Shown here in pieces: positions 27,913 to 37,095 of a stretch of 64,000 bases of DNA. Each line of letters opens with the position of its first letter. The stretch's first letter is position 1. The DNA lies in contig NZ_JAHZST010000013.1 in NCBI RefSeq assembly GCF_019457885.1, positions 62,001 through 126,000 on the forward strand, given 5' to 3'. The DNA is from Shewanella nanhaiensis. GTDB taxonomy: Bacteria > Pseudomonadota > Gammaproteobacteria > Enterobacterales > Shewanellaceae. The notes under the pieces were generated by a model. That model was given only the letters and a program-made list of their open reading frames with translations. It did not search any database and was not told the origin of the DNA. Made by a program: the position numbers and the translations under genes.

Positions 27913-29875
27913 GAGTAACCAGCTCGACGTCATCAGACGCCACACGATACAAGCCTTTTTGATAAGCCATACTTCCCCATAGCGCCCAACTTTTTGCAGT
28001 TAACTTCATCTCATCACTCTGAGGAGATTTCGATAATAGCCCAGTTTTTGAGTAATATTTAAAACCAGCAGGCTCACGATCAGGCTGTAAGATCACGACA
28101 TCATCGCCTCTAAGGTAAGCCATGTTCTTATCATATTGCATCAAAGCACGACCGGGCCAATCTTCACTGGTCTGGGTGAGATCACGACCTAACATAGGAT
28201 AGCTGCATGAGATCCCCATTAGAGAGATCAAAGTGGGGGCTAAGTCTATCTGACTAACAACACGCTGATCATGCTTTATCCCAACTCCCTCTCCCAGAAT
28301 GATCCCTGGGATCCTAAAGCGTGGAATAGGCACTAAACTCGCACCACCGACTCGACTATCATGATCGGCAACCACAAGAAAAATGGTATCTTTCCAATAG
28401 TTAGATTCTTTAGCCAGTTTAAAGAACTCACCGATCGCATAATCTGCATACTTAGCCGCATTATTACGTGTCTGTTTTGGCTGCTCATACAGTTCAATAC
28501 GCTCATTTGGAAACTCAAATGGATCATGATTACTCGAACTAAATACTAAGCTAAAGAAAGGTTTACCCTCCTTATGGAACTGCTCAAACTCACTGTTAGC
28601 TCTTCGCATCAGATCTTCATCTGATACCCCCCAAGAACCAACAAAAGCAGGGTTTTTATAATCATTTTCATCGACAATATCACTAAAGCCATTACCTAAG
28701 AAAAAACTCTTCATATTGTCAAAATGGCTTTCACCACCATAAACAAACTGAGTCTCATAGCCGTGATTTTTAAGCAAAGCCGCAATTGAGAAGAAATCAT
28801 TTTGGCTCTTACCCAGTTTAACAACAGAGCGCGCTGGTGTTGGGGTAAAGCCAGTGACAACTGCTTCAATGCCTCGCACAGATCGTGTCCCTGTGGCGTA
28901 AAGGTTTTCAAATGACCAACCTTCCTGAGATAAGCTGTCTATATTCGGTGTCAATGGTAATCCACCTAAGCTTCCAACAAATTGAGCCCCTAAGCTCTCC
29001 TGCAAGATGATCACAAGGTTTTTCGGTTTACCTTGATACGTGGCTTGATTAAATGACATGCTAGGTAAAACTGTAGAGGTAAAGGCTTCAGGCAAGCGTC
29101 CACTGTCGCGGCGAATATTATCAATAACCACTTGCTCATCCAGATAACCATAAATCTGAGATGCATTAGCCTCATTACGCATCTGATCGATTGCAAAAAC
29201 CAGTGAGTAAGCTGAATTGATCACTAAGGAGTTCACCAAAGGATCTTCATTGAATGCTACCATGGCAGGGTTTAACGGGCGGTGACCTAAGGTGGATCTT
29301 GCTCCTAGTAGAGTAACAAGGATAACGGCTAGGGCGATAACTGGACGCAAGAGCAAACCTGGGTAACTAACCTTTTTAAGTAGCGCCCCACTTAGCCTCC
29401 AACCTCCCCACAAGGTCAATCCACTAATAACCCCTCCTAAGATAAGCTCAAACTTGCGGCCACTCCACAACATGGAGAGCACCTCTTTAGGGTAGATAAG
29501 GTACTCGACATAGAGCCTATTTGGGCGAAACCCATACTCCTCAATAAATGACGGCGTTGATATCTCTAAAAATACAATCAACCACAAGCCCAAGGTTAAC
29601 CATATTCGTAGGATACTTTTCCAGGCTCTACCAAGAGTATGATCGCCAGAGAAGATGGCTGTCCCCAATGCCGCAACGCCCCATAACCAACATAAGCTAG
29701 CAACGTCGACTCGCAGACCCTGAATCAAGAGATGAGACCAGCCATCAACCGCTGCGACACGCTCAGCCTGCCATATGCCTAAGCCAATACGACTCAATGT
29801 TAGAAACAGTAACGAGATAAAGCAGAAGGTGAGAATTGAGCGAAATGGCCCTAAATAAGACAGTGAAGTACGCAT
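27905..29875 (-). CDS. LtaS-like membrane sulfatase (phosphoglycerol transferase family)
   Basis: A 656-residue protein with about five N-terminal membrane helices (residues 10-190) and a large periplasmic sulfatase/alkaline-phosphatase-fold domain (about 280-600). Motifs: NLVIILQESLGAQ (metal Glu), TGTRSVRGIEA with the likely nucleophile Thr, and VADHDSRVGG (metal Asp/His). This is the lipoteichoic acid synthase group, present in Gram-negatives as transferases that put phosphoglycerol or phosphoethanolamine on envelope glycans. The actual acceptor is unknown. It is a single gene, tail-to-tail with the Q-rich protein. Confidence 0.88.
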   Translation of the reverse strand: MRTSLSYLGPFRSILTFCFISLLFLTLSRIGLGIWQAERVAAVDGWSHLLIQGLRVDVASLCWLWGVAALGTAIFSGDHTLGRAWKSILRIWLTLGLWLIVFLEISTPSFIEEYGFRPNRLYVEYLIYPKEVLSMLWSGRKFELILGGVISGLTLWGGWRLSGALLKKVSYPGLLLRPVIALAVILVTLLGARSTLGHRPLNPAMVAFNEDPLVNSLVINSAYSLVFAIDQMRNEANASQIYGYLDEQVVIDNIRRDSGRLPEAFTSTVLPSMSFNQATYQGKPKNLVIILQESLGAQFVGSLGGLPLTPNIDSLSQEGWSFENLYATGTRSVRGIEAVVTGFTPTPARSVVKLGKSQNDFFSIAALLKNHGYETQFVYGGESHFDNMKSFFLGNGFSDIVDENDYKNPAFVGSWGVSDEDLMRRANSEFEQFHKEGKPFFSLVFSSSNHDPFEFPNERIELYEQPKQTRNNAAKYADYAIGEFFKLAKESNYWKDTIFLVVADHDSRVGGASLVPIPRFRIPGIILGEGVGIKHDQRVVSQIDLAPTLISLMGISCSYPMLGRDLTQTSEDWPGRALMQYDKNMAYLRGDDVVILQPDREPAGFKYYSKTGLLSKSPQSDEMKLTAKSWALWGSMAYQKGLYRVASDDVELVTLR

Positions 29876-30005
29876 TTTTTAGATGTCCTGAATAGTTTTC
29901 GACTCTCTCTGGAGTCCTAATAGCTATATCAGACACATTTAGAAACATTTAGTTCATACTGTATACCAAAAACATCATACTTTTTACTTATGCATTGCAC
30001 GTGAT

Positions 30006-30035
30006 ACAAAAATGCCGAAGTACTAACTCCGGCAT
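30006..30035 (-). terminator. Terminator of tex
   Basis: On the - strand a 9-bp stem ATGCCGGAG / CTTCGGCAT (one G-T pair) with loop TTAGTA is followed by TTTTTG. It lies just after the tex stop. Confidence 0.85.
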
Positions 30036-30057
30036 CTCTATGCTTTCAAAAAGGAAA

Positions 30058-32406
30058 CTACTTCTTTAGCTTGGCAAAAGCATCAGCAAAGGCATTTCCC
30101 ATGGCTGCATTAGCAGGTTGAGACTTCTGTTTAGCTCGGTGTTGAGGTTTACCGCCTCCATTTTGAGTCGGCTTGCCACTCGTCGTCTTAGAGGTTGCAC
30201 GATTCGTGGACTTTTCACTAGGCTTCTCATCAAGACGCATACTTAATGCAATACGCTTACGCTCAGCATCCACCTCCATGACTTTCACTTTAACCACGTC
30301 ACCGGCTTTAACTATGGTATGGGGGTCGCTCACGAACTTATCTGTTAACGATGAGATATGCACCAGCCCATCTTGATGAACTCCCACATCCACAAATGCA
30401 CCAAAATTAGTCACATTTGTCACTACCCCTTCTAAAATCATCTCAGGTTTTAGATCGCTAACCTTCTCAACACCCTCTTTAAACGCAGCGGTCTTAAACT
30501 CACCACGTGGATCTCTACCTGGTTTATCTAACTCAGCTAAGATATCAGTCACCGTTGGCAGACCAAATTTTTCGGTAATAAAGTCGGCAGCATTGACGCT
30601 TTTAAGCAGCTCACTGTTCCCCACTAAGCTATCAAGGGCTTGCCCTTTCGCCGTGGCGATAGCGGTTACCAGAGAGTATGCTTCAGGGTGAACCGATGAG
30701 CCATCTAGCGGATTTTTTCCATTCAAAATACGTAAGAATCCAGCCGCCTGCTCATAGGCTTTAGGGCCAAGTCGGGCAACTTTAAGCAGTTGCTTACGCT
30801 CAGTAAACTCACCATTGTCATCGCGGTAGGTCACAATATTTCTTGCGAGTGTCTTATTAAGTCCAGCAACCTGAGTCAGTAATGGCGCCGACGCCATATT
30901 CAGATCAACCCCAACACTGTTTACGCAATCTTCGACAACACTTTCAAGTGATAGTGAAAGTTGGCTTTGACTGACATCGTGTTGATACTGGCCGACACCG
31001 ATAGATTTAGGTTCGATCTTAACCAGCTCAGCGAGCGGGTCTTGCAGACGTCGTGCAATCGAAACCGCGCCGCGAATAGACACATCGAGATCTGGAAACT
31101 CATCGGCAGCAAGCTCAGAAGCTGAGTAAACCGATGCTCCCGCTTCGCTCACCATGATCTTGGTGATCTTAGGGAGTTCATCTCTGACAGCAGCGATAAG
31201 CTCACCCGCCAGTTTATCCGTCTCTCTTGACGCCGTGCCATTACCCACAGCGATCAGCTCAACTTTATGCATTTTTGCCAAGTTGGCTAAAGTACGAACA
31301 GACTTATCCCACTGATTTTGAGGCGCATGAGGGAAAATTGTCGTGTGGGCGACTAATTTGCCCGTGTTGTTGACAATTGCAACCTTCACTCCAGTTCTTA
31401 GACCAGGATCTAACCCTAATGTCGCCTTAGCTCCCGCTGGGGGGGCCATCAAGAGGTCGCCCAAATTACGGGCAAATACATTGATCGCTTCAGATTCTGC
31501 CAGTTCACGCATCTTAGCGATAAACTCATTCTCCATCTGCAGGGCTATTTTTATGCGCCAAGTGGCTGTAACCACAGTTTTCAGCCAAGCATCGACATCA
31601 CCAGCTCCAAGGTTAAGCTTAAAGTGGTCAGCAATAATCACTTCACAGTAACTACCACGTTTAGATTCATTACTGGGATCAGCATTCATGCTCAAACTAA
31701 GTACGCCTTCGTTACGGCCCCTAAGCATTGCAAGTGCACGGTGAGATGGGATCTTAGTTAACTTTTCCGTATGCTCAAAATAGTCACGGAACTTAGCCCC
31801 CTCTTGCTCTTTCCCTTTTGTGACGCGACTTTCCAGCACTGAGTTCTCAGTAAGATGTCGTCTCACTTTCTGTAGCAAAACAGCATCTTCAGCAAATCTT
31901 TCCATCAGGATAAAACGAGCACCATCCAACACCAGCTTTGTATCAGAAAAACCAGCTTCAGTCTGAAGATATTTGCCAGCTTCAGCTTCTATATCAGCGT
32001 CTCTATTACCAAGTAGCAGATCGGCTAATGGCTCGATACCCGCTTCAATGGCAATCTGACCTTTAGTACGGCGCTTTGGTTTATAGGGCAGATAAAGATC
32101 TTCCAGAAGCGTCTTACTATCAGCATCAAACAGGGCTTTTTTCAACTCAGGAGTTAACTTACCTTGAGCATCGATACTCGACAGAATCACTTCTCGCCTA
32201 TCATTAAGATCACGCAGGTAACTCAAGCGACTATTTAAAGTACGTAACTGAGTATCATCTAATCCACCAGTCGCCTCTTTACGGTAACGGGCGACAAATG
32301 GAACCGTAGAGCCATCATCTAAAAGAGCGATAGTGGCGGAGACCTGTTGCTCACGAACATTGAGTTCTTGAGCTATGATTTGGGCGATATTTTGCATCAT
32401 TTGCAT
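30058..32406 (-). CDS. tex: Tex family transcription accessory protein (S1 domain)
   Basis: Tex is a conserved nucleic-acid-binding protein of the Spt6 group; in other bacteria it affects transcription and toxin gene expression. The 782-residue product has the N-terminal helical Tex part (VPFVARYRKEATGGLDDTQLR), a YqgF/RNase H-like domain (LGLDPGLRTGVKVA), helix-hairpin-helix motifs (SAPLLTQVAGLNKTLARNI) and a C-terminal S1 domain (VTNVTNFGAFVDVG, about 650-720). A Lys/Gln-rich tail follows. The start is one of ATGs at 32406, 32400 or 32397; the frame extends upstream to a TTG at 32451, which has no family support. Confidence 0.94.
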   Translation of the reverse strand: MQMMQNIAQIIAQELNVREQQVSATIALLDDGSTVPFVARYRKEATGGLDDTQLRTLNSRLSYLRDLNDRREVILSSIDAQGKLTPELKKALFDADSKTLLEDLYLPYKPKRRTKGQIAIEAGIEPLADLLLGNRDADIEAEAGKYLQTEAGFSDTKLVLDGARFILMERFAEDAVLLQKVRRHLTENSVLESRVTKGKEQEGAKFRDYFEHTEKLTKIPSHRALAMLRGRNEGVLSLSMNADPSNESKRGSYCEVIIADHFKLNLGAGDVDAWLKTVVTATWRIKIALQMENEFIAKMRELAESEAINVFARNLGDLLMAPPAGAKATLGLDPGLRTGVKVAIVNNTGKLVAHTTIFPHAPQNQWDKSVRTLANLAKMHKVELIAVGNGTASRETDKLAGELIAAVRDELPKITKIMVSEAGASVYSASELAADEFPDLDVSIRGAVSIARRLQDPLAELVKIEPKSIGVGQYQHDVSQSQLSLSLESVVEDCVNSVGVDLNMASAPLLTQVAGLNKTLARNIVTYRDDNGEFTERKQLLKVARLGPKAYEQAAGFLRILNGKNPLDGSSVHPEAYSLVTAIATAKGQALDSLVGNSELLKSVNAADFITEKFGLPTVTDILAELDKPGRDPRGEFKTAAFKEGVEKVSDLKPEMILEGVVTNVTNFGAFVDVGVHQDGLVHISSLTDKFVSDPHTIVKAGDVVKVKVMEVDAERKRIALSMRLDEKPSEKSTNRATSKTTSGKPTQNGGGKPQHRAKQKSQPANAAMGNAFADAFAKLKK

Positions 32407-32601
32407 AGGAAGTAGTGTCGAGCCTAGAGTAAAAAACGTAGTGGCGCCCAAGATAGCACAGCCAATATACCCAAGCCACTTGGAAATGCAGGATTGAGTA
32501 CCTGCTGAGTGACTGAGTTCAAAGTATCAAATGTCAAATTTCAGACCGGTATAAGCAGGATAAATCTATGCTTATTCGTCACCTATCAATAATAGGAAGA
32601 G

Positions 32602-32967
32602 TTAATGATAGCCATCATCGCCAATCAGTCTTCTGGCCCGTTCAATATCAAGCAACTCTATCGGTTCTGAAAGATAATAGGGAAGTTCAATAGGCTTACT
32701 GCTCAGTTTCACCATCTTTCCTTCCAACAGGCGTTCAATCACAGAATCTAAGGTATCCGCAAGCCCTTGAGGAACGGTTTGGTACTGGCTCCCTATATAA
32801 TCAATCAACTCATTTAACGTATGACGACCATCGGCTAATGACAATGCAATCCCCATCCAGCCCTCAAGTGGTGTCCTCTCTTGAGGGTTATCTATATCCA
32901 CCAGCGATACTTGATCGCCTTGGCGAGTAAAGATCACAGTACGGTAAAAATACTGAGCCTTATCCAT
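32602..32967 (-). CDS. PqqD-like winged-helix small protein
   Basis: The 121-residue product has the pattern of the PqqD superfamily: short beta strands, then LADGRHTLNELIDYIGSQYQ and a helix LADTLDSVIERLLEGKMVKL (about residues 45-92). Such domains bind peptides or partner enzymes in radical-SAM and RiPP systems, but no radical-SAM gene or precursor peptide is visible here. GAGGAA precedes the ATG. Its function is unknown and the family call is moderate. It is followed, on the same strand 200 bp upstream, by the ThDP enzyme. Confidence 0.6.
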   Translation of the reverse strand: MDKAQYFYRTVIFTRQGDQVSLVDIDNPQERTPLEGWMGIALSLADGRHTLNELIDYIGSQYQTVPQGLADTLDSVIERLLEGKMVKLSSKPIELPYYLSEPIELLDIERARRLIGDDGYH

Positions 32968-33167
32968 ACTTTTGTTCCTCTTAACCGTTCTACTTCACGC
33001 CTATTAATCGAAATAAAATAACAATCAGTGAAATTCATCTTTATTGTTTAATCTAAAAACAGTTAACTTCTGCCTAAGTAAACAATAGACCACTACATTA
33101 GCACTCTTTACTAGAGGGCTATTTTGATAAACATCAAGGTTAAACAGCTTAATCAGTTACTTTTTAC

Positions 33168-34973
33168 CTACTGACAAAGCCTACTCCATACAGCAGTGCT
33201 CATCTCCTCCCCATTTTTGAAACCTATATAAGTATTCAGCTTTTTTGTGATTTCACACTGATATTCATCTGCTACCGATACAGGTACCTCAATCAGGTGT
33301 AACCCTCCCCGTTTTACACTTTCAACCAGAGCATCAACAAGCTGCTCAGCTGTTCCACATAGGTGTCCTTGCCCCCCATATGCTTTAATCAACAACCTCG
33401 GTTCAAACTCAATATCATTACACTCATAGATAGGGGCATCCCCAGCCTTCCCGAGATGAAAAATATTATTTCGCATATAGAGAATAGTGACATTAGCCCT
33501 CTGTTTCTGAAGGTTAATTAACTCATTGGCCTGAAAATTAAAACCACCATCACCTATCATAACCAGTATGGGTTGCTCGCTTCCTACCTCGGCAATTTGA
33601 TCAGCGACAGCTCTGGCATAGGGAAGTGCAGTACCCATGGCCGCATACCAAGGGTTAGCGAGATAACTACGGCCTATATCACTGGCCAACACAGTTAACT
33701 CGAAGCTGGCAAACAAACTGCTCCCCACTTCTGGAAGGAAGATAAAAGGTTTAGTTAGCCGACTCTGTGCCCCATTAATGCTTTGGGCTAAGTTATGGTA
33801 TCCAAGAGCTTCAGACTTAAAAGGGAGAGAGTTGCTGTTATCACTACAGCTAAGTGTAAGGGTTTTAGACGTTATACTATCAGGCTGTAACTCCCTCAGA
33901 AGCTCAAGCACAGCTTCAATATCTAACTCCCACCTAGCCGTACCTTTCAACATGGTCTTATTGTTGTGGCTATCTATCTTATGGGTTCCACTATTAAAGG
34001 CGTTGTTGGTATCAGAGGGAGAAATAGCCGTCCCTAGCTCTAATACATAATCGACCTGCTCCTCAATATAATGCTTATTCTCAAGCTCACTAAATACACC
34101 GTTATAACTCCCCAAGCACAGAGACTCGGCCTCATTTAACATCCCTTTACCAAACCAAGTCGTGGCATAGGGAAGCCGGTATCGATGACAAAAGTTCACT
34201 ATTTTCGATAGTAAAGAGGGATTTAGCCTTAATTTCTCTCCGAGGAACACCAGAGGAGCTCTCGAACTCATCAGTTTGCGATGGATCTCTAAGGCAATGT
34301 GCTTAGCCCCACTAAGATCCAGCATCTGATTAACTCTCAGCGCCGTCAGTGAGCTAGGCAATCTCAATGCTTGAGTGGGTTGCATGGTTAGATCCCTTGG
34401 GATCTCGATAAAAACAGGCTGACGATTTTGATAAGCATAACTGATTAACTCAAAACATTGCTCCGCCGCAATATTTGGCTGGCCACTGTGCCTCTGTCCC
34501 TGAAGCCGCTCTGCACGTAGACCTAGCGCCCGAAATGCATTAAGCGCAGCATCAAGATCCGTATGCCAGGCTGTATGGGGATGAACAGAATGGTGAAGTG
34601 CCTCGCTATTCACTTCCCCCTCCCCTGGAGCACCAGAGATGAAAACAACTGGCAATCCCTCCGTTCGAGCAAGAGCTGCTGCCGAAGTACAGGGCAAGCT
34701 ACCGACTGTATATGTCGTCAAACACACACCCAAAGTATTTAGTTCAGCCTGGGCGCAAGCACTAAAACCTGCATGCATCTCATTACTTGAGGGTAAAACC
34801 TGAAGATGCTCATCAAGAGCGTTAATCAAGTTAGCGACAAAATCGCCTCCTACACCATAAACTCTTTTAACACCAAAAAACGCTAAGATCTCGCCTAAAC
34901 CACTTCCCAGCAGAGGCAAGCTATTAGCGTAATCATCGCCAAAATTATCGTTAATCTTTCCTGACACTGGCAA
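33168..34973 (-). CDS. ThDP-dependent 2-keto acid decarboxylase (indolepyruvate/phenylpyruvate-type)
   Basis: A 601-residue enzyme of the pyruvate decarboxylase group. Key residues: the cofactor-activating E65 (SSNEMHAG), the HH pair H127-H128 typical of true decarboxylases, and the ThDP/Mg motif starting GDGGFNFQANEL and ending 25-30 residues on at MRNN. Gly-rich VGGDF near residue 43 fits the Pyr domain. The middle domain is divergent, so the substrate (indolepyruvate, phenylpyruvate, pyruvate or branched keto acid) is unresolved. It is longer than IpdC (about 550). An FNR-like box lies 60 bp upstream, suggesting oxygen control. Such genes are patchy in the genus, so transfer is possible. 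Confidence 0.82.
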   Translation of the reverse strand: MPVSGKINDNFGDDYANSLPLLGSGLGEILAFFGVKRVYGVGGDFVANLINALDEHLQVLPSSNEMHAGFSACAQAELNTLGVCLTTYTVGSLPCTSAAALARTEGLPVVFISGAPGEGEVNSEALHHSVHPHTAWHTDLDAALNAFRALGLRAERLQGQRHSGQPNIAAEQCFELISYAYQNRQPVFIEIPRDLTMQPTQALRLPSSLTALRVNQMLDLSGAKHIALEIHRKLMSSRAPLVFLGEKLRLNPSLLSKIVNFCHRYRLPYATTWFGKGMLNEAESLCLGSYNGVFSELENKHYIEEQVDYVLELGTAISPSDTNNAFNSGTHKIDSHNNKTMLKGTARWELDIEAVLELLRELQPDSITSKTLTLSCSDNSNSLPFKSEALGYHNLAQSINGAQSRLTKPFIFLPEVGSSLFASFELTVLASDIGRSYLANPWYAAMGTALPYARAVADQIAEVGSEQPILVMIGDGGFNFQANELINLQKQRANVTILYMRNNIFHLGKAGDAPIYECNDIEFEPRLLIKAYGGQGHLCGTAEQLVDALVESVKRGGLHLIEVPVSVADEYQCEITKKLNTYIGFKNGEEMSTAVWSRLCQ

Positions 34974-35032
34974 ACCCTATCCATCTAATTGAGTAATTAG
35001 CCAGTAGACTAGAGAAGTGGTTAAGGGAGGTT

Positions 35033-35046
35033 TTGATCAAGATCAT
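35033..35046. promoter_or_regulatory. FNR/EtrA-like box upstream of the ThDP decarboxylase
   Basis: TTGATCAAGATCAT matches the FNR consensus TTGAT-N4-ATCAA at 9 of 10 conserved positions. It lies 60 bp upstream of the decarboxylase ATG (- strand), near a position suited to activation. EtrA is the Shewanella FNR; binding here is inferred. Confidence 0.6.
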
Positions 35047-35237
35047 TTTTCAAAAAATGACAAAAGAGTCAGAGTTGTACACTCAGGTATACAGATGAAA
35101 CTTAAGAGCCAGATCGCCATAGGTGAAGGCGTAGATGCAAATTTACACTGTCCCCCATATCTGGGGGCCAAGTAAAATTATTTGAACTTGGTAGTAGAGC
35201 TTTAACAACTCTCTATTTTTGTTTAACACCCGATAGA

Positions 35238-36122
35238 TTAGCGTTTTTTAGCCAAAACCGTATGTTCAGGCATACCTCTACGGTTAATTAACACCTCAAA
35301 GCCGTGCCTCTCTAAAAGAGTTGCAATATCTTGCTTATGCCAAGCGGGAACAAAAGGCTCATAAACATGATTTGCCAGCCATTTAAAGTAAAGCCCGGTA
35401 AAGCCATAACCTTTAAACATCTGCCACCAGCCACCTTTAAACTGAATCGATGAGGGTTCACAGATAGCGAGTAACCCTCCCTCACCGAGCACCCGATGAC
35501 ACTCACTTAATGCCCTGTCTATGTATTTAGGGGGGATTTCATGAAACAGAAAACTTGCAGTGATCCCATCAAAACGCTTATCGGAAAACTTAAGATCTTC
35601 GGCAAGTCCCTGTACAAACTTAACATCTGGATTTGCCTTAGCTCCATGCTTAAGAAGATAGGGAGAGGGATCGACGCCCCACACATCTTCAATGCCCTGC
35701 TTCTTCACTGCAGCGGCCATCTGACCACCGGCGCAGCCAATATCCAGAACTCGAGTGGCCGAGCTAAACCAAGAGGCGATCTCCTTACGCACTGGCCTCA
35801 TCTTACCCAACATGGTGCCATCAAATGCACTGATATAGCCTCGGGTAATATTGTTGGAGAAGTTGCCGTTTGGAATACCGTGAAACTCCTGCTGTAGATA
35901 TTTAGGTAGCTCCCCTTTATCCATCAAGCCATCAGGAAACGCTTCAGGTAGCTCAATGCGGCCGTTGCCCTTCTTAAACAAAGAGCGATACAGCTGGCCA
36001 ACATTAGTCCAGGTCTTAAAATTTATCTCATCAGCCCAGGTATTCGGTAACTCAATTTTATCCCAGTCAGGTACCAGAGGATCTCGAATCTCTCCGGTGT
36101 CCGCTACAGCTGGCTCACTCAT
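35238..36122 (-). CDS. Class I SAM-dependent methyltransferase
   Basis: A 294-residue methyltransferase with the SAM-binding motif I VLDIGCAGGQMA (about residues 124-135), an acidic end of strand 2 in WGVDPSPY, and the post-motif LSECHRVLGEGGLLAICEP. The first ~100 residues form an extra helical region. The substrate is not evident. Its ATG overlaps the greB stop by 8 bp, so it is co-transcribed with and probably coupled to greB. There is no nearby pathway to suggest the acceptor. Confidence 0.83.
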   Translation of the reverse strand: MSEPAVADTGEIRDPLVPDWDKIELPNTWADEINFKTWTNVGQLYRSLFKKGNGRIELPEAFPDGLMDKGELPKYLQQEFHGIPNGNFSNNITRGYISAFDGTMLGKMRPVRKEIASWFSSATRVLDIGCAGGQMAAAVKKQGIEDVWGVDPSPYLLKHGAKANPDVKFVQGLAEDLKFSDKRFDGITASFLFHEIPPKYIDRALSECHRVLGEGGLLAICEPSSIQFKGGWWQMFKGYGFTGLYFKWLANHVYEPFVPAWHKQDIATLLERHGFEVLINRRGMPEHTVLAKKR

Positions 36123-36600
36123 CCTTAAACGCCTTATATTGAATCTTATTTACATACCACTCTTTGGCACCGGATGGGGTTTTAACTACCACTTCATCAT
36201 CCACCTGCTTACCGATTAAGGCCCGTGCCATTGGCGAGTCGATGGTAATATACCCTAACTTAGTATCCAGCTCATCTTTCCCGACGATACGATATTGAAC
36301 CACATCGCCCGACTCATTTTCGAGCTCTACCCAGGCACCAAAGAAGACCTTGCCCTCCTGCTGCGGTGAATAATCGACAATGGTGAGATCTTCCACCCGC
36401 TTCACCAGATAGCGAACTCGACTATCTATCTGTCTTAGCAGGCGTTTGTTATAGGTATAATCAGCATTCTCACTACGATCCCCTTGGGCTGCAGCTTCCT
36501 GCACCTTCTTAGTGATCTCCGGGCGATACTCTTTCCATAAGTATTTAAGCTCTTTATCTAAGGCCTGCCAGCCCTTCCTGGTGATTAACATCGCAGTCAT
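36115..36600 (-). CDS. greB: Transcription elongation factor GreB
   Basis: GreB enters the RNA polymerase secondary channel and triggers cleavage of backtracked RNA. The 161-residue product has the N-terminal coiled coil with the acidic tip region (AAAQGDRSENADYTYNKRLL) and the C-terminal FKBP-like domain. GreB rather than GreA is indicated by YTYNKRLLRQIDSR and FFGAWVELE. It precedes the methyltransferase with an 8-bp overlap. Confidence 0.95.
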   Translation of the reverse strand: MTAMLITRKGWQALDKELKYLWKEYRPEITKKVQEAAAQGDRSENADYTYNKRLLRQIDSRVRYLVKRVEDLTIVDYSPQQEGKVFFGAWVELENESGDVVQYRIVGKDELDTKLGYITIDSPMARALIGKQVDDEVVVKTPSGAKEWYVNKIQYKAFKDE

Positions 36601-37095
36601 TATTATCTCAATATTTACAACAGGTTAAACTGTTTCAAAATGCACCATCGAGTATTATCTCGTAACCTTGTATAAACCCGTCAATAAATAATGGATTTAT
36701 ACCTGACATATTTTACACAAAATATCAGTAGAAAAACCTCAGGATCTTAATTTATTCCCATCCATCGATGGCAAAAATTACACACTTAATGAGGCACTTC
36801 TGCAGAATATTTGTACAACAAGGGCCTCAAATAAATTGTATTTATAGATAAACATCTTGCAACCCCCTCTCGAATAAAAACAAAATACCGATAATAAACA
36901 GCTAATTATAAGTAAAACATCTTTTCAGTTACTGGCTTGTTAATAAAATTGACAAATATTTTTACGTAATGGTATGCTGGTATAACACCTTAAGAGTGTA
37001 ACCGCTTTTTGTCATTCAGTTTCCAGAGATAGCATTGTCGTATGCGGTAAGTAAAAACAGCTCAATTAAAATAATTGAAAATAGGATCTCTAACT
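36601..37095. other. Non-coding promoter region of the TonB receptor-nagA-nanA operon
   Basis: 495 bp, very AT-rich, between divergent greB and the TonB receptor. I see no coding frame. It holds a NanR-type operator at 36971-36984. The remainder, including several A/T runs, should carry the greB and TonB-receptor promoters; no further specific site is convincing. Confidence 0.7.
36971..36984 (+). promoter_or_regulatory. NanR-type operator upstream of the sialic acid TonB receptor
   Basis: GGTATGCTGGTATA holds two GGTAT(A/G) half-sites 8 bp apart on the + strand. E. coli NanR binds GGTATA repeats with 9-bp period. The second unit, CTGGTATAAC, is identical to the core in front of the nanM-SSS operon. 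It lies 112 bp upstream of the receptor ATG. Spacing is one base short of the E. coli site, so binding strength is uncertain. Confidence 0.65.

Noticed and set aside
35152..35167. Hairpin CCCCCA / TGGGGG downstream of the methyltransferase
   Set aside because: Six-pair stem with no T run on either strand; not a convincing terminator and no other role is evident.
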